Origin: Oppiella nova
Lineage: Eukaryota > Arthropoda > Arachnida > Sarcoptiformes > Oppiidae
Assembly: GCA_905397405.1 (NCBI GenBank)
Contig: CAJPVJ010000130.1
Location: 2,629-37,425 of the forward strand
DNA length: 34,797 nucleotides
Direction of reading: 5' to 3'
A program made the position numbers and the translations under genes. Below the pieces are notes generated by a model. That model was not told the origin of the DNA. It did no database searches and saw nothing but the letters and a program-made list of their open reading frames with translations. Shown one piece after another: positions 21,688-32,008 of this stretch (positions are counted from its first letter, which is position 1; each line of letters opens with the position of its first letter).

Positions 21688-22620
21688 CATTTAAATATTA
21701 CATAACTTTTTAACGACACATACAATCGTTAAAAATATAAATACATTTCGGAGTCAATTATATAAATATACTTATATTCAAATACATTATTGCTTACCAT
21801 TTGTTTAATGTGCGGTTAAACCACTTATTGTGCAATTTATCGTAATTTCCAAACAGACAGTTAGCTAACAAAAAAAACCAAAAAATTATAGCCGATCTTA
21901 AAAATAGCACTCAATTATCCGATAACTAATTGTACCCAAAAAATAAGACTCCTGTCCTTAAGACTTGTAATAACTTACTCTTAACAACAACAACACAAAA
22001 AAAACTTTAAATAACTTTTTGAAACTAATTAACCCCGGTATTTTATCTGTATGTCCGTACAGTTTGACGCCACGAACATCGAGTGCCTATTCAAAGAGGT
22101 GACCGAAAACCGGTTCATAAAGTTCCAGTCGCTGTACAACCCGGACTGGTATATCGGCGTGAATAAGCATGGTAAAACCATACCCCAGCAGATACCCCTG
22201 TCCCACAAGACCATACCGCACTCCAAGCGCAGAAAGTGCTACCATTTTGTGAAGAAAACGCCACAAACACCGTCACCGCCACCACCGCCGGACTCCAGTC
22301 ACGAAGTCCTACATAATTACGACACTAATATCAAGCCGTTGAGCGCCGGCGGCAGCAATACATACCATAACCCGCACCACACCCGACATCATCCACATAA
22401 GCCTAATGGCAAACCAGTGATTACTAAGAGACTTGTGTTGAGTCCGACGTCCAAACAGTTGTTTTCCGCGTTTCGTAATAGTAATGAAAATTACGAAAAC
22501 TTTTTGACAAACAATTCGTCAGTTGTTAGTGCGAGACACCACTGGCGACCCAACCATTCATATCATAGTAATAATAATAATAATAATAATAACGGCAGAC
22601 CCATGTTGACGGCCTATTAA
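11434..22620 (+). CDS. fgf8: FGF8/17/18-like secreted fibroblast growth factor (spliced gene model)
   Basis: Model: join(11434-11450, 11791-11842, 12289-12724, 14906-15018, 22063-22620), 391 codons; the first exon is tentative. All junctions are GT-AG and phase-compatible. Residues 7-23 form a hydrophobic signal segment, 24-139 a Pro/His-rich low-complexity region, 140-271 the FGF beta-trefoil, and 272-391 a Pro/His/Asn-rich tail. Core landmarks: FLLYSRCSQQYVSFLHKHI (family: QLYSRTSGKHVQVL), DRF-A-LLSLETVRYDNN, GGVYLCFNNRGRLTTK, ECLFKEV, NPDWYIGVNKHGK and KRRKCYHFVKK (family: VHFMKR). Cys196 and Cys214 match the FGF8-subfamily cysteine pair. Both core introns lie where vertebrate FGF8 genes have them. 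Family role: an extracellular ligand for FGF receptor tyrosine kinases, binding heparan sulfate through the basic C-terminal core loops. In flies the FGF8-like ligands are Pyramus and Thisbe. Total length exceeds vertebrate FGF8 (about 200-245 residues) because of the disordered flanks. Family assignment is firm; the 5' end is not. Confidence 0.88.
11659..11690. repeat. (CT)n microsatellite, interrupted
   Basis: Two blocks split by ccatt, about 100 bp before the FGF signal-peptide exon. Confidence 0.9.
11791..11842 (+). CDS. fgf8: Signal-peptide exon of the FGF gene (52 nt)
   Basis: The acceptor ttgttttctcattatacag (11772-11790) is strong and the donor GTAAGT at 11843 is a perfect consensus. 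Read from phase 2 it encodes YLIAVILTTYLCSLSHL, a signal-peptide h-region, and it exits in phase 0, matching the open frame of the exon at 12289. This resembles the small hydrophobic exon (1B) that supplies the signal peptide core in vertebrate FGF8. A second frame is also open but leaves the wrong phase, and the third has a stop. Confidence 0.72.
12035..12120. repeat. Compound polypyrimidine tract
   Basis: (CT)n, (CCCT)n, (CT)nCCT and (CACT)n blocks, all pyrimidine until the final CACT units. It lies in the FGF intron about 170 bp before the acceptor at 12288. Confidence 0.95.
12289..12724 (+). CDS. fgf8: FGF exon: Pro/His-rich region plus start of the beta-trefoil
   Basis: The exon opens with GTG right after a pyrimidine-rich acceptor (ttccctccctatccgcgacattcag), so it is internal and has no ATG of its own at this point. 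It encodes residues 24-168: a Pro-rich part (PVPPPPL), a His/Arg/Asn-rich stretch (about residues 80-121) with one NAS glycosylation sequon, then FLLYSRCSQQYVSFLHKHI, the first core strands. The exon ends GAT AGA TTC G before GTACGC, phase 1. Base composition is much richer in GC than the flanks. Confidence 0.88.
12998..13021. repeat. (CT)n microsatellite
   Basis: About 12 units at the edge of inverted repeat arm 2. Confidence 0.95.
13010..13345 (-). repeat. Inverted repeat arm 2 (FGF intron)
   Basis: The inverted copy of 10342-10686, starting in a CT tract and ending cactcacagagaaaac. It lies in the intron between the exons at 12289 and 14906. The two arms are about 2.3 kb apart and enclose the signal-peptide exon and first core exon. 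Confidence 0.9.
13499..13694 (+). repeat. Permuted repeat, order X-(CT)n-Y
   Basis: X (13499-13593; aagaaagtctcattt...cacttgaaat), then a CT tract, then Y (13637-13694; gaatgatcgtggaag...ctaacaa). The same X and Y occur in the opposite order at 15719-15941. Confidence 0.92.
13594..13636. repeat. (CT)n microsatellite
   Basis: About 21 units with one CTTT interruption; joins X and Y of the permuted repeat. Confidence 0.95.
13978..14376 (+). repeat. Duplicated intron end, copy 1 (upstream, decoy acceptor)
   Basis: Near-identical to 14506-14905. The similarity stops right after ctaccag, the 3' splice site. Downstream sequence is attcaccaaatatctgac, not FGF exon. Confidence 0.92.
14506..14905 (+). 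repeat. Duplicated intron end, copy 2 (adjoins the FGF exon)
   Basis: Second copy, ending at the acceptor used by the exon at 14906. About 129 bp of unique DNA separates the copies. Differences are a handful of substitutions and one T-run length change. Confidence 0.92.
14906..15018 (+). CDS. fgf8: FGF exon: middle of the beta-trefoil
   Basis: The acceptor ctaccag ends at 14905 and the donor GTATGC starts at 15019. The first two bases complete an Ala codon, giving DRF-A-LLSLETVRYDNNIGIRI, then KSKIGGVYLCFNNRGRLTTK. It aligns with vertebrate FGF8 DPFAKLIVETDTFGSRVRV and GLYICMNKKGKLIAK, including the Cys and the final Lys at the phase-0 boundary. The 400 bp just upstream, up to and including the splice acceptor, is a duplicate of 13978-14376. 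Confidence 0.9.
15719..15941 (+). repeat. Permuted repeat, order (CT)n-Y-X-(CT)n
   Basis: CT tract, Y (15757-15814), X (about 15815-15910), CT tract. Y and X are near-identical to the 13.5-kb copies but circularly permuted. The Y-X join lies in a run of A. Confidence 0.92.
16056..16088. repeat. (CT)n microsatellite
   Basis: About 16 units in the 7-kb FGF intron. Confidence 0.97.
16451..16482. repeat. (GA)n microsatellite
   Basis: About 16 units in the 7-kb FGF intron. Confidence 0.97.
17186..17212. repeat. (GA)n microsatellite
   Basis: About 13 units in the 7-kb FGF intron. Confidence 0.97.
17530..17557. repeat. (GA)n microsatellite
   Basis: About 14 units in the 7-kb FGF intron. Confidence 0.97.
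17889..17909. repeat. (CT)n microsatellite
   Basis: About 10 units in the 7-kb FGF intron. Confidence 0.95.
19938..19977. repeat. (CT)n microsatellite
   Basis: About 20 units in the 7-kb FGF intron. Confidence 0.97.
20352..20385. repeat. (GA)n microsatellite
   Basis: About 17 units in the 7-kb FGF intron. Confidence 0.97.
20560..20674. repeat. Long (CT)n microsatellite with an N
   Basis: 115 bp, the longest tract in the window, with an unresolved base at 20615. True length is uncertain. Confidence 0.97.
21635..21687. repeat. (GAGT)n-(GA)n compound microsatellite
   Basis: Six or so GAGT units pass into about 14 GA units, about 375 bp before the last FGF exon. Confidence 0.96.
22063..22620 (+). 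CDS. fgf8: FGF terminal exon: end of the core and long C-terminal tail
   Basis: The acceptor is tatgtccgtacag (to 22062); phase-0 entry. The first 65 residues complete the trefoil: IECLFKEVTENRFIKFQSLY, NPDWYIGVNKHGK, then basic HSKRRKCYHFVKK, the likely heparan-sulfate/receptor contact region by family position. The remaining 120 residues are a low-complexity tail: PSPPPPPD, HHTRHHPHK, a KRLVLSPTSKQLFSAFR segment that could be a short motif, NNSS sequons, and poly-Asn encoded by an AAT repeat (22566-22592). The stop is TAA at 22618-22620. The in-frame ATG at 22051 lies in the intron and is not a start. Confidence 0.92.
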   Translation, partial: FDATNIECLFKEVTENRFIKFQSLYNPDWYIGVNKHGKTIPQQIPLSHKTIPHSKRRKCYHFVKKTPQTPSPPPPPDSSHEVLHNYDTNIKPLSAGGSNTYHNPHHTRHHPHKPNGKPVITKRLVLSPTSKQLFSAFRNSNENYENFLTNNSSVVSARHHWRPNHSYHSNNNNNNNNGRPMLTAY

Positions 22621-22688
22621 TGACGGACTACCTGTGCCCCACAATTTGTTTTTTTATAATATTAATTATTATTTGTTTGTTGCAAATC

Positions 22689-22816
22689 ACGTATTAATAT
22701 TCATATAAAAATTTATATATATAATATATAAATATATAATTTACATATATATATATTTTTCATACGTATAATCATGACCTATCAATGCAATCACATTACT
22801 ATTATAATAGTCTTTA
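22689..22816 (+). repeat. 128-bp tandem duplication, copy 1
   Basis: acgtattaatattcat...atagtcttta, directly followed by a copy that appears identical. It lies in the probable FGF 3' UTR. Confidence 0.93.
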
Positions 22817-22944
22817 ACGTATTAATATTCATATAAAAATTTATATATATAATATATAAATATATAATTTACATATATATATATTTTTCATACGTATAAT
22901 CATGACCTATCAATGCAATCACATTACTATTATAATAGTCTTTA
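22817..22944 (+). repeat. 128-bp tandem duplication, copy 2
   Basis: Apparently identical to 22689-22816. The absence of visible differences sets it apart from the other duplications, which differ at about 1-2%. Confidence 0.93.
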
Positions 22945-23555
22945 TTATAATATTAATGAGAAATGATTATAAAATAAATTTCTGTAGACAAAGCAAACTC
23001 CTATTCACATCACCCATTAAGTCAGACCTACCTTATCTACTAAACTAACTATAAAACTAACTATTAATTAAAATATATATATTATATAAATATATTGACT
23101 ACACGCCGCAGTATATATATCATAGAAAAATAAGTATCATTATATTTGTCATTATTTGCATATTTTATATATTATTTTTATTTTTAATGATTATATGAGA
23201 AAAACTAATAATTAATGCCCTTTATTAATTATCATAGTTTTTGTCGGATTATATATATTATGTATGACTACCTCATCGACACATCTATTATATTATAATA
23301 ATAACTGAAATCTCTTTTAAGAAATATGTTTTTTATATACAATTTAATTATTAATTAATTTAATGCCGAGACTAACGTGTAAATTAGGAAAACTTTTTGT
23401 TTGTTTTATAAGTAAAGTGAATATTATTTTTTGGTTTGTCGGTCGAGATAAATGAAAAAATATAATTTTTTTGAATAAAATATATAATTTATATATAAAA
23501 ATAAAAATATATTTGAAATAGTATTTGTAATTGGTATATGAATTTGACAGAGATC

Positions 23556-24097
23556 AAACAAAAGCAGCAAGTAGTATTTTGTATAAAAACTTTTCGCAAA
23601 CAGTTTTGATTATATTTCTAATAAAATTATTATATGATTTAAAATTAATTTTTGTCGAAAAACTATATACACATCAAAAAACTAATAATGTTTTCTTAGA
23701 ATTCAATTTTGTGCCAAAGTTTATATAAAAATAAATTTAATTTATAAATATAAATATTAAAAATCAAATCAATGTTTTCATATATATTTGTAAATTTTTT
23801 GTCCATTTTTATAATAAAATTGCTAATTTTTTTTGACAAAATTTGTCCAATCAATTAATTAGTATTGTATTTATGCTGTAGTATTAGTACTTACTTCAAA
23901 ACAATACTATTATTATTAGCTAGGTATTTATAAAATTCACATAATTTCTAAGGAATTTATGATAAATAGATATCAGTTTCACTACTTTTACATATGCCAT
24001 TCAATTGTATAATAAATATCTATATTTTGATCCCTTTTATAATATTAGTAATAAATTATAACAATAACTAAGATTTGTTTTGTAATAATAAGTATAC
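23556..24097 (+). repeat. Tandem duplication of about 545 bp, copy 1
   Basis: From aaacaaaagcagcaag to taataataagtat, directly abutting copy 2. It differs mainly in A/T run lengths and an attagt unit. Confidence 0.92.
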
Positions 24098-24643
24098 AAA
24101 CAAAAGCAGCAAGTAGTATTTTGTATAAAAACTTTTCGCAAACAGTTTTGATTATATTTCTAATAAAATTATTATATGATTTAAAATTAATTTTTGTCGA
24201 AAAACTATATACACATCAAAAAAAACTAATAATGTTTTCTTAGAATTCAATTTTGTGCCAAAGTTTATATAAAAAATTTAATTTATAAATATAAATATTA
24301 AAAATCAAATCAATGTTTTCATATATATTTGTAAATTTTTTGTCCATTTTTATAATAAAATTGCTAATTTTTTTTTGACAAAATTTGTCCAAACAATTAA
24401 TTAGTATTGTATTTATGCTGTAGTATTAGTATTAGTACTTACTTCAAAACAATACTATTATTATTAGCTAGGTATTTATAAAATTCACATAATTTCTAAG
24501 GAATTTATGATAAATAGATATCAGTTTCACTACTTTTACATATGCCATTCAATTGTATAATAAATATCTATATTTTGATCCCTTTTATAATATTAGTAAT
24601 AAATTATAACAATAACTAAGATTTGTTTTGTAATAATAAGTAT
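24098..24643 (+). repeat. Tandem duplication of about 545 bp, copy 2
   Basis: Near-identical to 23556-24097. After the shared end it continues gacttttatcgac. Confidence 0.92.
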
Positions 24644-25147
24644 GACTTTTATCGACACACTTTTCAGCTAAACCCTACTATTAATAATTATATATTTAAT
24701 GATATACCCAAGACATTAAATTATCTTTTAAAATAAAAATGATATCAAAGTTTAAAATCCTCCCAAACTATACTATCAAATGTAAAAAACCCATATATGT
24801 AGTAAGATATCATGTATTGTGTCTCTAGTATGTAGTGAGTGGCCATTCAGTGCACTCATACACAACCAAAACACACGGCACACACACTTCGGCACTGGGA
24901 AGCCAATAGTTTTGTCAATGGTGACAATGCACGAGAGCACCGGGATGGGTACTGTATACTTACGGATAACTTATTAGGAACTAAACAAAACGACTACAGG
25001 AGCCCAGAGGTGGCCGGCACTGGCTTTTTATTTAGCCTTATATGCCATTACTCTGAAAAGTTTGTACTAAATATACGCTTTTTTGCCATATATTTGCCTC
25101 CAGACACACACCGGTTATTACCAACCATTCGCCCCTCTATTCCGGTG

Positions 25148-25274
25148 CTCTCTCTCTCTCTCTCTCTCTCTCATATAAGGGTGTGTTGTGTCCATCACTG
25201 GAGTGGACTCTCAAGTGGAGTTCCAATCACTATAAAAATCACAATACTTTTGGAGTGAGAGACTACTGACTACT
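25148..25274 (+). repeat. Inverted repeat partner 1
   Basis: CT tract plus about 100 bp (catataagggtgtgttg...gactactgactact). The reverse complement is found at 30692-30822. Confidence 0.92.
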
Positions 25275-28200
25275 GCCTGTCCTCACAGCGCGAAAAAAAA
25301 ATTCACTTACAGTCCACTGAACTCTCATAATGTTATTGATTGACATAAAAAAGTTTGTTTTGTGTGACTATTATTTAGCGATCAGTTTATTGAATATACA
25401 GAAAAAAAATCCGATTTTATTTCATAATTATTGGCTCCGATAGAGAGTGAAAGTTGTGAATCAATCGCTTTTTTATATATCGACAAAGTTTTATGTGTTT
25501 ATACACTATATTAACATCACATTTGCATTGTCGACAGCTGGGCCACTACTACCGGGCCCCTCCATAGCCAATACCCCCGCACACACGACGTGGTAATCAA
25601 AGCCAACATCTCTGATCCCTGAAGTGGGACCCGATGTCAACCTTTTATATTATAATTCAAACCATTTTTTGCTTCATTTGAACACAAATTTGTATGTTTT
25701 TTGTGTTATTCAGTTATTATGATAAATACATTTTATTTGCCTATTATTCACTTAACGTCTGTATTATTGGGTAGGCTTTCCACTAAATAACAATCATAAT
25801 GACGAATAAATTTTTATGATTTAAGTTAGATTTGAATTTTAATAGCATTTGTTTGGTTATAATAAAATCAATGCCAACAACAAAAAATTATATTACATAT
25901 ATTATCGGCACAAACAATGTATTTGAATAAATTGACAATTTATTTGAAAAATGAGTTCATAGTCTGAACTTCAGACTCGATATTTAGTTTATAAATAAAT
26001 TATTTTTAAAAACATTTCTAATTTAACAGTCAGTGAAGTCATTTGAGGGGCAAAAGTGTAGATTTTCTAATCAAAAATTAATTTTCAAAAACAAAATTCT
26101 TGTTATCAATGTTTGGACGGAATGAATGAATGAAAAACTTTTTCAGATTAATATAATTTATGAAGAAAAAAAGTCATATTTTTTCACGCAAAATAAATTT
26201 TATTGAATTACGGTATAATAACTGATTTGGTGGCAATATCTCACTATTATATCTGCATTTAATGTTCACATGATGTGCAGAAAATGCATATTAATTTTGA
26301 CACATTTGTAAATATTTTGAGTATTGTGATAACGTACACTCGGAGGGGGATTATTATTTATTCAGATGTCTTATATATAAAAATGTATTTTTCAAATAAA
26401 TATTATAACTATTATTGTAGTCATTGTCGGCGAAACTAGAAATCAATTTCTAATTACTTTTTGTTCAGATATTCTGTTATTTGCATTATTCTAGACGCGA
26501 GTGAAATGTATGTGATTTTTGTTATGCAAATAAACAGCTTATGAAACATAATTTTTTATTCATTTTTGCCTACATTTCTCAACTATTCTTTCAGTTTTTT
26601 ATCTGACAATTGGGAACAAAGGTTACAATTTGCGGGATTAAATTGCATGCAAAATAATATTATGTTTTTTAACCAATGAGAGTACATATAACACATAATT
26701 TTATTCAACTCGGAGTTAATAGTTTTAAACAAATTAGTTACTGTGGTTTAGTTTTTATAATTTATAAGCATAATTAATAACTAAATTAATCGCACAACAC
26801 TGGTTAAATAAATATTAAATACATATTAAACTTTAATTTATACAGAATAATTACTTCTAATCCTTTAATACTTTAAAAGTAATTTATTATAAATAAAATA
26901 TTTAGAAAAATACAATTTATAATTACAATTCTCATATAAACCTAACCGTAAATAATTTATAAGTTATAAATTTATATTTAAAAGTCCCTAATACATTTGC
27001 ACCTAAACCACAAAAACAAAAATCACCCGTAAATTACAATCGTTAACTACGTGCAAAAATAATTACAGACAGCAAAAAAAAGTTTTGTGTGATTTATTCG
27101 TATCTAAAAATGCAATCATAAATTGTATTATATATATATTTTTTTTGTGTGTCTATACTAGTTGTGAATTATTCTCAATATATTTCTCACACAGTATTAT
27201 ATATTCTTTATATCACTTCAAACATTTCAAACACATATTAAAGACTCGCAAACAATAAAAAGGCAGCTTTTTTGACGCGTAAAGTCCTTGGATTTAATGC
27301 CGTGATCTTCAAAATTAATTATTGAATGAATGAAATATTTTTTGCCCAAAAATATCATATATTAAATATAATAATGGGAATCGAGAAACGCTATGTGTTT
27401 TAGAGTAACACTTATTGAACAACAGTTTTTGATTTGATAGGACTTGAGACGTGAAAAGCATACATGGCATACAAATCACACGTAAAATAAAACAAACAAA
27501 TGTTTTATAAATCAAATACTAAATACATACACACAAATCAAATCCGCAAATATTTGATATAAAAAATCATTGGCTATGGAAATTCATTTATGAGAAATGT
27601 TTTACATCTTTATAGCAATAATTTTTCTTAACATGTATTGTCTCTCTCATACATAACACTACAACTGTATTATAATTGCAATTTCAATGAGAAGTTTTTT
27701 TTGTGTGTGTATGTATTAATATTTATTTAATATTATAATACAATATCTGAATGCATGCATGAAAACAAGTTTTGAGCTGATATTTGATTGAATATAAAAA
27801 ACATGCATACAATTGATCACCAAATTTGTTGCACACAAAAAAAGGTGATGAATAGCCAGGAATTCATGAGATGTCTTAAGACAAGTCATAAGACACATAC
27901 CACTCGACGATCAAATAGGAGTGGCATTTATCGGTGTGTATATAAAAAATAATAAAATAATATGCGCTGAGATTTATTGAATATTAATCTAATTTATTAA
28001 AAGCAATTCCCCACACAATTATTTGCAAAAATGTTTGATATACTGTTTGATGAAACTTATATTAATATTTCACAACAACCTCTTATCGCATAATAAGTTA
28101 TGCATTGTATGTATATCTGTAGTCGTACTGTATATACAGTGCAATCACATTCTTGAATACAGAGAAAAAAAATTTGATTAAATTAAAAATATAAAAAACT

Positions 28201-28653
28201 TTTTTTCCATTCAATTAAATTAAATGTTTATTTTGATAATAATGTGTATAAATAGAAAGTTGCAACAAATATTTCCATTGCACCAAAATGTATGCAATAT
28301 TACACTCAATTTGATTAATAATTAGTCCAAAAAATCCGGATTCCCTTCAGATTTGAGGGGAATTTCTGAAAATTTTTTATTTCACTGATAAGAGCAGAAA
28401 AGTAATAATAATTTCTTTGCTTATCTTTTCTTATATTATATATTAAAGAAATATTTTCTCTCCGATAACAGAGTCTATGGCTTTGTGTCGAAAGTATTTA
28501 TTCCGAGAATTGATATTTTGCTGTAAAATATTATCTCTCAAAAAAGTTTGTGTTTTTAACTGGACTTATAATGAACTATAAGTGCATTCCTATGTATAGT
28601 ACAGTTTTGGTGTTATATAATTGATTCATCAGAAAAGTTAATTGCTTTTAATT

Positions 28654-28655
<2 letters not shown>

Positions 28656-28696
<41 letters not shown>
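28656..28696. repeat. (CT)n microsatellite
   Basis: About 20 units. Confidence 0.97.
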
Positions 28697-28699
<3 letters not shown>

Positions 28700-29197
28700 G
28701 AGAGGTATATCCCAAACGGTTAAGTGTGTAGGCCCAACCAGCCATACCCCTGGTGCCCTAACCATACACACTATGCATGCATATTGGGTTGAAATCATAT
28801 AAATTTTGAGGCTAACTCTCATTTTAATAAAGTTCTCGAATGTGTTAATGTGTTAACACTACATATAAGTATTCCGACACTTTTTAAGTGTTAGCCCGTG
28901 AATAGCGTTCGCAACAAGAATTTTCGCCAACAGTTAATGAATTTTAATTTTTCCCTTAACTTTTAACATCCATCCCCCCCCCCGTATATACAGTATACAC
29001 AGTGAATAGTATACAACTTCTATACAAACACATACGTGTATACACTGTCCCTCACAGTCACTATCATCTCTACGTACACTACATTATAATAGCCGTACCT
29101 CTCGTGTCATAAATCGCAGGAATGTATACCAAAATAAAACCAAAAATTCATTAACCGAACCGATAGTTTTAGGACCTCTCCGTAGCTCAGGTACACT

Positions 29198-29201
<4 letters not shown>

Positions 29202-29242
<41 letters not shown>
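29202..29242. repeat. (CT)n microsatellite
   Basis: About 20 units. Confidence 0.97.
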
Positions 29243-29243
<1 letters not shown>

Positions 29244-29563
29244 GTGTAGAGTAAGTTAGTGTTAGAGAGAACTGTCGCCCCCATTATATTCAGTTGCCTT
29301 AATTGCACGTTTGCCTTAAGGCCCAACAAACTACAGTCAGAAACATCAGTTGCCATTTCAGGTACTGAACACCACAAGTCAGTCTCGAATGTGTATATAC
29401 ACCGCACCAACCGATATACACATAAACTTAAGCACCGGTATCGTACAACAGCAGTACTTCCCTCTCAATAGGTTTGTATGACTTTTTGGCAGAAGTTTTG
29501 TTAGCAAATTCACTGGTGTTCGGCCCTTCAGTGCCAATCCACTAATGAATGGGAATGTCTTTC

Positions 29564-29566
<3 letters not shown>

Positions 29567-29610
<44 letters not shown>

Positions 29611-29691
29611 GCTATCAAACAGTTTATCCCTAATATACATGATGTGTATATAGTATATACTGTAAATATATTTCACCTTTTAGTTTATAAT
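29567..29691 (+). repeat. Direct repeat: GA tract plus 85 bp, copy 1
   Basis: GA tract, then accgggctatcaaacag...agtttataat. Repeated at 30577-30690. Confidence 0.92.
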
Positions 29692-29950
29692 TTCTAATTT
29701 TCAGATCTCGTGTTTAACTGTAATAATTCATTTGATCTCCAAATTAAGAATTACCACATTTTCTAACACAAAAAAATCTTCCGAAAAGACTTTCTAATAA
29801 TTTATATGTATTTCCAAACTATGAGCCAAAACTTCTTTTTGCAAAAATATAATTTTCTATTATGTAATAAATATATATATATTTATGAATAGATATTAAA
29901 TTATATGTAATTTTCAATATAATAAAAATATTTCAATTATATGCCCAGAG

Positions 29951-30507
29951 AATGCAATATGAAAAAAACAAAATAATAAATTCATAATTCATTATAATTG
30001 CAAACAAGGATTTCTTTATTATTATATAATTTAATTATACTCTGATGTCTATTGTATGAAATATTTCAGATATTGTCGGAATAATTAAGTTATTCATTTA
30101 ATTATATAATTATTAAAGCAGTTTATATTAAACATAAGAATTTCGAAAAAATAAAAATAAAAATTTATATTTAAAATTGTATGACTAATAACTTTATGAG
30201 CAAATGATGTGTTTAATTAAATTTATCAACGGATTAAACACTTAACTTTTATATCAAGTAATATATCGATAAATTTTTATTATTAAATCTGTTTTGTTAG
30301 CAAATTTAAAACATATTATGGGGTCGACATAAAATGAAATAAGATTTAAAAATAAGCATATCGCACATAATTAAGTGCACAAAACACATGAACTAAATTA
30401 TCAAACCGTGTGTACAATAAAATATGCAAATAATTATTGGCATAAATAGTGGCAAGAATTCATTTAGCTTTATCACTCGCGAAGTGATAGGTATTATAGC
30501 AATGTAT
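29951..30507 (+). repeat. Direct repeat of about 557 bp, copy 1
   Basis: From aatgcaatatgaaaaaaac to gtattatagcaatgtat. It matches 34242-34797 with about eight or nine differences. In the second copy the same DNA forms the end of the P450 reading frame. Confidence 0.93.
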
Positions 30508-30576
30508 TAATGGTTTTATTGGTGGGGATTCTCATTGTTATTATGATCTGAGAAGTTTGTCGGCAATATTCAAAAT

Positions 30577-30690
30577 AGAGAGAGAGAGAAAGAGAGAGAG
30601 AGAGACCGGGCTATCAAACAGTTTATCCCTAATATACATGATGTGTATATAGTATATACTGTAAATATATTTCACCTTTTAGTTTATAAT
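30577..30690 (+). repeat. Mosaic, left part: direct copy of 29567-29691
   Basis: GA tract plus accgggctatc...agtttataat, then a sudden switch into the inverted 25-kb copy. Confidence 0.92.
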
Positions 30691-30691
30691 A

Positions 30692-30788
30692 AGTAGTCAG
30701 TAGTCTCTCACTCCAAAAGTATTGTGATTTTTATAGTGATTGGAACTCCACTTGAGAGTCCACTCCAGTGATGGACACAACACACCCT

Positions 30789-30822
<34 letters not shown>
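30692..30822 (-). repeat. Mosaic, right part: inverted copy of 25148-25274
   Basis: agtagtcagtagtctctc...cttatatgagag plus GA tract, the reverse complement of the 25.2-kb segment with no difference noticed outside the tract. Confidence 0.92.
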
Positions 30823-30824
<2 letters not shown>

Positions 30825-31762
30825 GTCGGTGTTAATGAAGCTAAAGGTGCCCTCATTTAGCATATTTGCACAGTTTTATGGCTATAGTATAGCAATTCTG
30901 GTGAAAAACCATTGCCAACAGATATATAGTGCAAAGAATCTCTCGATAAACTCAAAAGTGAACTAAATTTTGTACTTTTAATACTTATCCAAACAGTTGT
31001 TTTGTTATTTATATATATATAAATTAATATAAAACACAAAATAAATTTTTTGATTACAATTCAAGTGTCAATTTAATCTCGCACAATATTGAATAACTTT
31101 AACATTTTTTCGATGACTTTTATTATTTGTTATCCAAAACGTGTCGTTCAATGCTATTGCGATTAAAATAGATTTTTTTCATTGTTATATACATGTATTT
31201 CCATATAAAAAAACTTTTTAAACAACCACTACTGCCCAGGATTATCTCAAGCACTACATTAAAGTTCAATAAAATAGGGATTAAGTGATTCTGACAATAA
31301 ATGTCGAGATAAATGGAAGTGGGTAATAGAAAATAAAATAATAATTTTTATTTTGAGTGAAAAAGTTTTACTTTTATTTTTACGATTTTTTTTCGGACAC
31401 AAACTTCGCGTTGAGAGGCATTAGAGTATACCTTCTGGTGCTGTACTCAACAATTATAGTATAGTAGTGTTTGCCCGTAGTATTGACCCACTTGTGAGGC
31501 ACTCACTTGTGGGCATTGATGGACACTAACACACCCTCAGAGAGTGAGCACCGGGACTATAGTGGAGTAGAGTAGGAACAGGCAATGGATAGTAAAAGTA
31601 ATAACCCGGTGCCCAAAAAGCAAATGTTCGCCAAATTTACTGACAAAAACATAAAGTAAAGTAAAAATTGAATAAAATGTAAAGTAATGTATGTATTAAT
31701 ACAACACTCGCCGAACTCGATATATATAAAAGCCAGGACCACCTCTGGTGTACTATTCCAGT

Positions 31763-31764
<2 letters not shown>

Positions 31765-31803
<39 letters not shown>
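31765..31803. repeat. (CT)n microsatellite
   Basis: About 19 units with one CTGT. Confidence 0.96.
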
Positions 31804-31805
<2 letters not shown>

Positions 31806-31961
31806 GTATTGTCACAATTGACAAAACCATTACTTCCAACACTTATGGATGGATAGGTAGTTGTGTTGGAGTGTGTGTGCCGTGTGTTGTCTATGTATGA
31901 GTGGACTGAATGGTCATTCACTACATACTATCCATACAATCACAATACATGAGAGCAAGAG

Positions 31962-31962
31962 C

Positions 31963-32008
<46 letters not shown>
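31962..32008. repeat. (GA)n microsatellite
   Basis: About 23 units with one AAAG interruption. Confidence 0.96.

Larger units (their letters stand above)
15019..22062 (+). other. fgf8: FGF intron of about 7 kb
   Basis: GTATGC...TACAG, between the last two core exons. It is AT-rich, with eleven CT/GA tracts, the second permuted repeat, a G-rich run (16733-16755) and an unresolved base in the longest CT tract. No convincing nested gene; the reading frames inside are short and not family-like. Confidence 0.75.
22621..22978 (+). promoter_or_regulatory. Probable FGF 3' UTR with poly(A) signal
   Basis: AT-rich sequence after the stop. It contains a 128-bp tandem duplication and an AATAAA hexamer at 22973-22978, the first good one after the stop. 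A longer UTR using later hexamers is possible. Confidence 0.4.
24644..29566. other. Intergenic region, no gene seen
   Basis: AT-rich, with GC-richer patches at about 24.83-25.28 kb, 25.53-25.64 kb (with a CAGCTG E-box and gggcccctcc) and 28.70-29.47 kb. One 139-residue open frame (24839-25258) has microsatellite-derived Leu-Ser repeats and no family resemblance, so I do not call it a gene. Confidence 0.55.

Noticed and set aside
22051-22062. ATG start for the last FGF exon
   Set aside because: The four codons before TTT GAC are the intron end (gtacag acceptor). The upstream exon joins in phase 0 and completes the FGF core.
24839-25258. Open frame of 139 codons on the + strand
   Set aside because: No ATG context or splice sites of note, Leu-Ser repeats come from a CT tract, and there is no resemblance to a known family.
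29170-29200. tRNA-like A box (cgtagctcaggtac)
   Set aside because: No B box or cloverleaf follows; a CT tract comes next.
31513-31545. Possible diverged relative of the 25.2/30.8-kb repeat (tgatggacac...aacacaccct)
   Set aside because: The similarity covers only about 20 bp with a gap, too little to call.
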